Origin: Anisus vortex
Taxonomy: Eukaryota; Mollusca; Gastropoda; Planorbidae
NCBI GenBank assembly: GCA_949126835.1
Contig: OX421499.1
Coordinates: 22,754,990 to 22,818,989, forward strand
Length of the DNA: 64,000 nt
Direction: 5' to 3'
Within the stretch, counting starts at the first letter, position 1; every line of letters starts with the position of its first letter. Under the pieces are notes generated by a model. That model worked only from the letters and a program-made list of their open reading frames with translations, had not been told where the DNA came from and did no database searches. The translations under genes and the position numbers were made by a program. Positions 56,501-64,000 of the stretch are shown here, in pieces.

Positions 56501-59500
56501 GATATTTCTGGGGAGGCAAATTCAACAAAATCTAAATATTCATTACCAATAAAGCAAGGAGGAATCAATAGATCTTCTTTATTGCTTTTACAGACTGAGC
56601 CATCAATAAATAAAAATTAAGCAGACGACATAATCCCAGTATCAGTTAAAGTCATAAAAATCAGATGGACAGTATAAATAGGCATAGCTATGATTGCCAC
56701 TGAATGTAGTTCAAAACATTTTGCTAAAAGAATGTCTCTAAATATGGGAGATGGTCGAGCAGCAGCACACTCAGGGTCATACCGCAGATCCTGGGTTTGA
56801 ATCGTAGTTAACGCCAGGGAGATTTTTCCAAGGTGTTCTGGGTATAACCAGTTCTGAGTGCCACCTCACATTAGATGGTAAAAGTAAAGGTGGCTGGGCA
56901 TTGTGCTGGCCACACACTCCCCTTGTATTCAGTGCTCACAAAAACTTGTGAATGAGGCATCAATTGCCCCGTGAATCACCATGATCTGAAAGGGATACTT
57001 TACTTTTTATGTTTGTAAATAAATGCTTTTCGGGGAAAAAACATGAAGTGTGTACAAGTGATTAGTTTTATCTTTATGTTAGCTTTCTTTTTGTTTATAT
57101 TTGATATAAATACACTAAAATATTGATTCATTAAAAATAATTAATATAATTTGCCTAATGTCCCTAAATTGTACAATGTTATAAGTTATGTTAATAAAGC
57201 ACACAAAAAAATCAGACATTCATTCATAACTAAAAATTTACAATTTTTTTAGTATTAAACATCCTGCTTGCCATTTATTTTTATAATAGAGATAAAAAAA
57301 TTCCTAAACAAATCAGAGGCTTGAACCACCAAATGATGTCCATTAAAAGGGTTTTCCAAAATGTGGATTTTAGTTTTAGCATTTTAATTTATTCTAGTCT
57401 TATACTCTTTCACATCAATTACCCGGTATTCTGCAGATATCACTTAGTTAGTAAGTGATCAATTTAAATTAAAAAAGAATTATTTTTTTGGATGATTTTG
57501 GCAAAAGCAATAAAGTTCACCAATTGATACTATTTATAAGTTAATCTTTATAGTTATGGTTTCTGTAAAAATAATAATGTCCCTTGCATATTGCCAGAAA
57601 GTCATTTTTTTTTAAGAGGAACTAAGCAGTTTACTTTTTTGGGTTGCAGTGGTTTAGATGAAAGACAAAATCCTTCCAATAATTTTCCAACATATGTTAC
57701 CGGAACCTGCTGCTTGCCTGATAAATATAAATAAAATTTTCACATAAACAGCCACATCTTATTGATATAGCTTTGTCTAAATCAATTAAATACTTTTCTA
57801 AGCATTCATTCATTCAGCTAGCACACATTTATCACCTTGATTGGACTACTCTAGACTACAGAATGATTACAAAAAGTAATCTTTGATAATGAGAGAGAGT
57901 GAGAGAAACAAATAAAACAGCTGCATCTAACCAGTTATACAGTCTATAGTCATTGCAAATAGTATAATTCTATTGTATAATTAAGTGACTTTTTAAGCTT
58001 TTATTGCAGTTTTTTTTTATTGAAATGCTATAATTATATTGACTATTTATTGTTGGCAAAATGTATAAACAATTTTTTATGCTATTTACACATGCACTAA
58101 GTCTGCATGTGACCAGAGAAGAATGGAAAAAAAAAATTGGCCTCACCATGTTGTCGGGGTGCTGTCCACCCAAATTTATTATCCACCTCTTCATCCAGCT
58201 GCATGGTGATATCATAGTTTGAAAGACTGTCCATGGTATATATATTCTCATCCTCCTCTTCAAACACACCTACCCCAAAGGCCTAGAGCAGCAATTTGAA
58301 ATAAATTCAAAATCAAATATCACAGCATTTATTAAAATGTCACATATTATTTTGACTGTTTAGAAAGTACTATAATCGTAATATTAATTTAAGATCTAAA
58401 TACTGACCTCTCCTAGAATACCTTTTTTGTTCTTTGAGTACTGAGCAGTGGGTGTCTGAAATAGATTGATGTGAGACCCTGGTAAGGCAAGACTAGAGTC
58501 TATACCATGATAACCTAGACCATGGACATCATTTTTCACATCTAAAGATATAGGGCAAACATCTTTTGGTGCAAACTTGATGTCTTTTAAATTCTGTGGA
58601 ACAAACTCATCTGAATCCTGAAAAGAAAAACAGATCAGATTAACATCAAAATAAAAGCTGTTTTTTTTTAGTTTAAGTGTAGTATGTAACTTTAATGTCA
58701 ATGTTAACCATTGAATTAATGTAATTTCTTTATTTTGCTTATAAAGCACAAACCCTTGGCCCAAACACACTAAGTCAACTTTGAAAAGCCTTTGTTCCCA
58801 CTCTTCTTTACTGTCATCTAGTTAAATTAAAATTATTACAAAGCTTACATCTGGAATTTTTGTTTGTCATTTGTCTCCCCAGATATGAACAATATAAATG
58901 CACATCGTCATTTCACAATCAAATCAAGCTAATCACATTCATTTTTTCATGTTTTGAGAAAACTAAAAAAAAAATTGAATTACAAAGTATTACTTCTGTT
59001 ATGCCACTTTGGTACATTTTGTAAAAAAAAAAAAACAGTTTTCTGATTGGTTTAAGATACAGGTGATTAGCCGTATAATAGAAGACTGTGTAAACTATAC
59101 ATTTCAACTCTTAAATCAAAACCACCCAAAAATGACTTAGGCGATTGTGAAATAATCATGACAAGTCATCTATCTGTTCACTGACCAATTTAGAGGACTA
59201 AGTTTATATTAGCATTTTAAGATTAAAAATTAAAGGTATTTACTTTACAAAATATTTGTTACATTTGTATGAAAGCAAGTAACTAAAACACATATTCTTT
59301 ACTTTGATGGATTATATCACATTTAAAATGTTTAAAGGATATGTGAGAGAATCAAGATTTCCAGCTGTTGCTAGAATTGTTTAATTTTATTTTTTTTTAA
59401 ATGTGACAATTTTTTTTTTGCACACCTAATAAATATTATAAATAGGATATTACATTTTAAAATAGTTTATCTCTATGCTGGACATAAAAGTTTTTACTTC

Positions 59501-62500
59501 TTCTGAAATATTATTAAATTAGCACATTATTTGGAGAAAAATAACAATGGACACTAAATGTTCAGCACAAATGATCACAAACAGATCCTAATCGAGTTAT
59601 TTCATTAAAATTAATTAATTAATTAAAATATCTACTATAAAAGTTTTACACCAATCAAGTTAAGATGAGTTATTAATTAAATCTCAAGGTAAACCCAGTT
59701 TAAACTTAGTGTCTAAGTTTTCTATGTTCTTGAGATATAAAGCAATTTGTAATAAACTTACACTTTGATCACTGTCTGATGGTGGCATGGCACAGCCATA
59801 CATTTTTATACTGGGTTCTAAAAAACAAAAAAAATATATACTTTGTTACTCACCAGAAGTTTTAATTTATTGACAATGGCCTAATTTAAACCTAATGTGA
59901 TACATCTAAAACCAGCCTAATTAAACCTAATGTGACATACCCTAAAACTAGCCTAATTAAGCATGATGTGACACATCTAGCACTAGCCTAATTAAACCTA
60001 ATGTGAGACATCCAAAACTAGTTAAATTAAGGATGATGTGACACATCTAAAACTAGCCTAATAAAACATAATGCGACACATCTAAAACTAGCCTAATTAA
60101 ACATAATGTGACACATCTAAAACTAGCCTAATTAAACATAATAAGACACATCTAAAACTAGCCTCATTAAACATTATGTGACACATCTAACACTGGTCTA
60201 ATAAAATTTAATAAGACTCAGATAACACTAGCCTGATTTTATCTAACACCATCGTAAATAAATAACTTAACGACACAGCAAATACATACTAGGTAGCTTT
60301 GATAAATTTTTCTTCTTTCTTTTGCGAGGACCCAAGCCCTGTCCTTCTCGCCACCCCATTTTGTGTAAGAGTTGGATCCCTATAGGTATCCTGAAAATAC
60401 AGAAATTTTTAGTCCACATTAAAACCTCATGAGGATCAAACTAAACTGCTTATGTCCGTATCACTAGTATTGTATTTTCTTTCTTAATTTTAACTACTTA
60501 TGTCTGTATCACTAGTATTGTATTTTCTTTCTTTATTTTAACTACTTATGTCTGTATCACTAGTATTGTATTTTCTTTCTTAATTTTAACTACTTATGTC
60601 TGTATCACTAGTATTGTATTTTCTTTCTTAATTTTAACTACTTAAGTCTGTATCACTAGTATTGTATTTTCTTTCTTTATTTTAACTACTTATGTCTGTA
60701 TCACTAGTATTTTCTTAATATTAACTTGTCATTATTGAGTGAGAATTTAAATTTTTGATGAAAGCATTTATAAAAATCAGGTATTAAGATAAAGAGGAAA
60801 CTATTTAAGTAGCACTCTTGCAAACAGTGATAAAAAAAACAACTTAATTTACAGAAATTGAATTTGTACTTTGCAAGTTTTTTCTATCAAAAATATTTAG
60901 ATGCTGAAAACTTTTTTATAAATTGAGCTAAAGATCACCAGATAAATAACAAATATCCATGAAGACAATGGTAAGATAACTTACTTTAAAAAAAGGGGGG
61001 GGGGGAATTAGAACATCTTGGAAGCAGACTACTCATTTTTAAAATCTCAAAACAGCCTTTATTAAAAATTTCAAATGAAATCTTTACATAAAAGAGAACA
61101 TGTTTACTTTGTGCCTTTATGAAGCTAACTTTTGCTGACTTTCAACTGGAAAACTATGATACTTAACATTATGACATCTATTTTTTATTTTATTAAAAGT
61201 AGGAGTAAAAGTAGGAGTTGTCAGTCAGTTGACTCAGTTGTCCATTCACAAGAATTTAAATTTAAATATACAATCCTTGTTGATTTTGTATTGTTGTTTG
61301 TTTTGTTGGAAATAAACAACATCAAAATACAAATGAGACGCACACACTGATCTATAAAAAGAATGGATAGCGCCTCTATATTAAATTTGTATGCGCAAAT
61401 TGAAGCCAAAATTAATAGTGGGAAAGGGGAGTTCACATATCTATATAAGCGAGTTACAGGAATAAACTTATACTTATGATTAGAAAAAATCCATACCATA
61501 AAAAGGAAGTCTAAGTCACTTGAAATGTAAATACAGGTCAGTGTTTAGGAAATATAATTTCATAGATAAGTGCAGATCATGTGAAAGCCTATTTATTTTG
61601 TCTTCAAGAATGTTACTTCCGTGCTTAATCCATTCTTTTTAGAGATCAGTGGACGCCCACAACTAATTGTTTCCATGAGGTACTCGTATTTGGAGAAACT
61701 AAATGGCTATTACGTTACTGTGTTACACATTTATTCCCATTTAAAAAATCATCAAAGCATTCAAACCTAAAATAGTACTTACTGTTCAGGCACTATCAAG
61801 TCAACTAAAGCTGGTGCTATGTCAAGACCTGAGGTGGAGGTCACCTGCTGTAATTCACTAAGCCGTTTTCTTTTCCTCTCTTCTGAGGTGTAACCCATAG
61901 CTGTTGCAAATTTACGTGGGGCAATGCCATGCTCCTCAAGGTCCTAAATTAAAAATGGAGATACTGGAACATTAGCAAAAAGAAAAATTTATAAAGACAG
62001 AGGCATCATTTAGGACACTTGGATCTTGAAAAACAAATCAATAGTGAGTTAGAAGCCCAAAAGAATTTATGGCTGATGTAAGGGTTTTTTCCCCCTGGTA
62101 ATGGAGGATATATCTAAATTTATAATGGTACAATTTTAATATTGTCCTAATGGATTAAAAATATAATTAGCAAAAATATGTATTATAAAAGATATTACAT
62201 AAGAGTGGTCTTCTACTAAGATTAGAATTTACTTAAATTGTTTTGATAAAGCTAGAAATGTGTAAAAAGAATTAATTAAAATATCTGCTAGTACACTTTT
62301 CTGATAATGTGATAGAAACATACAGTAATGAACAAATAATTTGTGTACAAAAGACAACAAATAGGCACTTTCCCCAATTAATATGGATATAATTTCAAAC
62401 CAATATGCTTTTCAGGGTCTAAGACTTGACTTACAATTTGTTCATTTAACCCTAGCACCTCATATATGAACTAACAATTAAGATTTAATTACTAAATTTG

Positions 62501-63736
62501 TATTATGTGCCTGATTCTCCAAATGGGCTTAACTTAATTTTCAAATTCCATTTCAATAAGTCGTAAATGACATGTATTTCCAGCAATTTTTAAAAACAAA
62601 TTACATATTTATACAGTGCTATTCATAACAAAATCTTTGAATGCGCTTTACAATTACCATATGTTATTAAAATAAATTAAAAAAGTGTGTATTTAATTTT
62701 GTTTTAAAAATGTCTATAAAACATGAATGAAATTTTTTCCCTATATTCACAAAGTTCATTTGCAAAGTTTGATACGTCATAAAAATAATCTCAACACAAT
62801 TCTTTTTGTCTCATTTTGTGAAGAAAATTTATATTGTTTATTCCGTCAATTTAAACATGAAACAACTCTTTTATTTTTGACTGAAATGACTGATGTGGCT
62901 ATTTTGGCAGGTTTCACAAAATACTATTATTTATAGTTTTAAACTAAATTTACGCAAACTATTGTGGTTTAAACGTAAAAAATCCTTTTTTTTTTGCTTT
63001 TAACACACACGCTTTGTTTAGGTCCACGGCAGCCGCCATTTTGAAAGTATGGCAGCGATTTCGGTAGTCCTAGACTTTAAGACGCCTGAGTGCGAAATCA
63101 CGTTTTATTGTAAAAAAAAATAATAAAACACAACACAAACACTGATATTTGTACGTTTTGTGAGTTTATTTGTCATAAAAGTATTCATTTCAAAAATATT
63201 GTGTGTTTTAATGCTTTTTTGCTGTTGTTTAGTCGAACTAATTTTGTAGCTTCCTGACAGGGCAATTTTTCCGATTTTTTTTATTAATAATTATAAAATA
63301 TTGGAATATCAGCTGACTTTAAAAATGTCATATTTCGATTCCTGGGCTTGTAGGCTTTAAAATGACATATAATACTATACTATAGCTTAACATTATTTTT
63401 TTCCAAAAAGACATAAAAAATGGGAACTCTTGAAATCCTTATTGTGAAACCTGCCTTTTTTAAAAGGTATAACCTTGACAAGGATCTCCGCAATAACACA
63501 AGAAGAATATTCGTGGCAAACTTCATGTCAGTATGTCCAGTATTTAAAAAGATTATGCGGCTAGTACACATATACACACACGACTCTTGAGATTTATATA
63601 TATGATTAAACAATGAAAGTTATAAAAAAAAAAAGATAAACCTCTTCATCCATAAAATCCTCAGGTCTATAAGCAGTCCTTTCTGCATCGTCAGACTTTT
63701 GTTTTCTTGATGATAAGAAAGTAGATGGGGTGAATC
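50532..63736 (-). CDS. GPATCH1: G-patch domain-containing protein 1, 5' end missing
   Basis: Nineteen exons join to 900 aa plus TGA (minus order): 63,642-63,736; 61,783-61,943; 60,290-60,390; 59,762-59,817; 58,408-58,617; 58,147-58,282; 57,635-57,717; 56,336-56,507; 56,081-56,227; 55,379-55,612; 54,894-55,069; 54,631-54,761; 54,428-54,537; 53,739-53,833; 53,317-53,578; 52,928-53,113; 52,347-52,463; 51,811-51,902; 50,532-50,672. GPATCH1 is a nuclear spliceosome-associated protein; G-patches usually activate DEAH helicases. Matches include GFTPSTFLSSR, FMDEEDLEEHGIAPRKF, G-patch GIQLLHKMGWREGQGLGP, KFAPKDV, AFGVG, GWTAPRQ, LLGETPI, DPAKQERYYKYLMHLKQG, VKRDKFSVFNFL, MDLFRAIF and a Lys-rich tail. 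All joins keep frame; the 55,612 acceptor was chosen over 55,619 because only it does. Human GPATCH1 has about 930 aa; the first exon or exons lie right of the window. Confidence 0.95.
51058..51276 (+). repeat. SINE family B, best copy (GPATCH1 intron)
   Basis: The tRNA-like head has agtggcagagtgggatcatg (box A) and ggttctgggttcaaatctta (box B). The body is tctggagggtgtccctgaat and the tail actgaccctatggatcaatt, ending gattactttattttt. It lies antisense within the last GPATCH1 intron. The other family B pieces in the window were recognised from it. Confidence 0.7.
53941..54116 (+). pseudogene. LINE 3' end (copy 4, GPATCH1 intron)
   Basis: The + frame reads Trp-Val-like decayed codons and then NGLPEQTRKTNNITSFKTLI, continuing EDWIQTLCKHKTQ to TAA. 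A hairpin-like 3' end (tcttctgtaaagaagtttct) and aacatataagatgaa follow. This copy shows the natural ORF2 C-terminus that copies 1 and 2 lack. It lies antisense in the GPATCH1 intron 53,834-54,427. Confidence 0.65.
56745..57010 (+). repeat. SINE family B, long copy (GPATCH1 intron)
   Basis: The head ggtcgagcagcagcacactc and box B tcctgggtttgaatcgtagt are followed by gtaaaggtggctgggcattg and a tail with aaaacttgtgaatgaggcat, ending gatactttacttttt. It carries an internal segment (gtgctggccacacactcccc) shared with 42,010-42,290 but absent from 51,058-51,276, so there are two subtypes. Confidence 0.65.
59880..60232. repeat. 35-bp minisatellite in GPATCH1 intron
   Basis: About ten units built on cctaattaaacctaatgtga plus cacatctaaaactag. 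The array lies between the exons at 59,762-59,817 and 60,290-60,390 and stops about 57 bases short of the next exon. Units vary at several positions, so it is not recently expanded. Confidence 0.92.
60290..60390 (-). CDS. GPATCH1: GPATCH1 exon carrying the G-patch core
   Basis: A 101-base exon encoding IPIGIQLLHKMGWREGQGLG and then a basic run (PRKRKKKNLSKLP). The glycines of Gly-Trp, Gly-Gln-Gly-Leu-Gly fit the G-patch consensus hhxxxGaxxGxGhG. The donor is GTATGT. The split codon A|AA links it to the next exon as Lys-Pro-Ser-Ile-Lys-Met-Tyr-Gly. Confidence 0.93.
60444..60725. repeat. 48-bp tandem repeat in GPATCH1 intron
   Basis: Nearly six units of aactacttatgtctgtatca plus ctagtattgtattttctttc plus ttaatttt. 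Units differ by one or two bases, so expansion is recent. The array is independent of the 35-bp array in the preceding intron. Confidence 0.93.
61944..63641 (-). other. GPATCH1 intron with a GC-rich spot
   Basis: A 1698-bp intron. At 63,025-63,105 there is a short GC-rich patch with divergent ATGs. A G run lies outside this intron at about 60,995-61,006. No nested gene is supported. Confidence 0.6.
63032..63043 (-). promoter_or_regulatory. YY1-type motif (CAAAATGGCGGC)
   Basis: On the minus strand the sequence reads CAAAATGGCGGC, the classic YY1 core. It sits in the GC-rich patch of the GPATCH1 intron, in the same direction as the gene. Possible use as an alternative promoter element is only inferred. 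Confidence 0.35.
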
Positions 63737-64000
63737 CTGAAAAAGAAAGTAATTTCAATGTGAACATTTAACTTTTTATCTAAGTAAGTGGTCAAATTGT
63801 AGAAGACACTAAAATAGTTCAATAAACACACACAAAAAAAACACCAACAATACAAGAATTGGTGGCTTGGCATAGGTGCAGAAAAACAAACCTGTATTTT
63901 TTTTATCTAATGTAAAATGATGGAGGTATTGTTTTTACTTCAAATTTCATTTTTACACATTTTGGTTTCTTGTATTTGTAAACACTTTATAAGTAAAGTA
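63737..64000 (-). other. GPATCH1 upstream intron, cut by window edge
   Basis: Intron sequence before the first exon seen. The exon at 63,642-63,736 starts in phase 2 after a CTTTTTCAG acceptor, so at least one coding exon lies beyond 64,000. Confidence 0.75.

Overview
This is an AT-rich animal nuclear window: spliced genes with GT-AG introns, one AT-AC intron, many degenerate transposons and long simple-sequence tracts. The best guess for the source is a gastropod mollusc, probably a freshwater snail. This rests on animal-type FA2H, HSBP1 and GPATCH1 proteins clearly diverged from vertebrates, on tRNA-derived SINEs paired with a LINE, and on hAT ends like families reported in pond snails. The sequence alone does not prove the species.

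Layout. 1-16,010 has no recognisable host gene. It holds a hAT end (530-611), two tandem Tc1/mariner-like MITEs (921-1837), SINE pieces, a 1.1-kb GT-rich tract (3110-4210), other tandem repeats and LINE fragments. 16,016-24,398 is a complete 8.4-kb LTR retrotransposon with 1.4-kb LTRs, a perfect 5-bp target duplication, gag, and a pol whose integrase lies before the reverse transcriptase. 24,404-35,311 is gene-poor repeat-bearing DNA.

35,312-38,953 (+) carries the last five coding exons found for a fatty acid 2-hydroxylase (FA2H); its N-terminal cytochrome b5 part was not found. 38,954-47,244 is intergenic, with a 216-bp MITE (perfect 8-bp target duplication), a 34/41-bp minisatellite and a SINE. 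47,245-49,019 (+) is a complete three-exon HSBP1 gene whose second intron is a U12-type AT-AC intron. 50,532-63,736 (-) carries 19 exons of GPATCH1, a G-patch splicing-associated protein; its first exon or exons lie beyond the right edge. HSBP1 and GPATCH1 are convergent, about 1.5 kb apart, with a 145-bp hairpin sequence between them.

The three host genes have unrelated jobs: sphingolipid fatty acid hydroxylation, heat-shock factor regulation and pre-mRNA splicing. Nothing suggests they work together. The most unusual system is the retrotransposon: a Ty3/gypsy-type element with Ty1/copia-type domain order, a SCAN-like capsid, no visible zinc knuckle, a +1 gag-to-pol frame change at a 15-C tract, and a duplicated TATA-containing module in each LTR. 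All coordinates and exon joins were read by eye; no alignment or database search was run.
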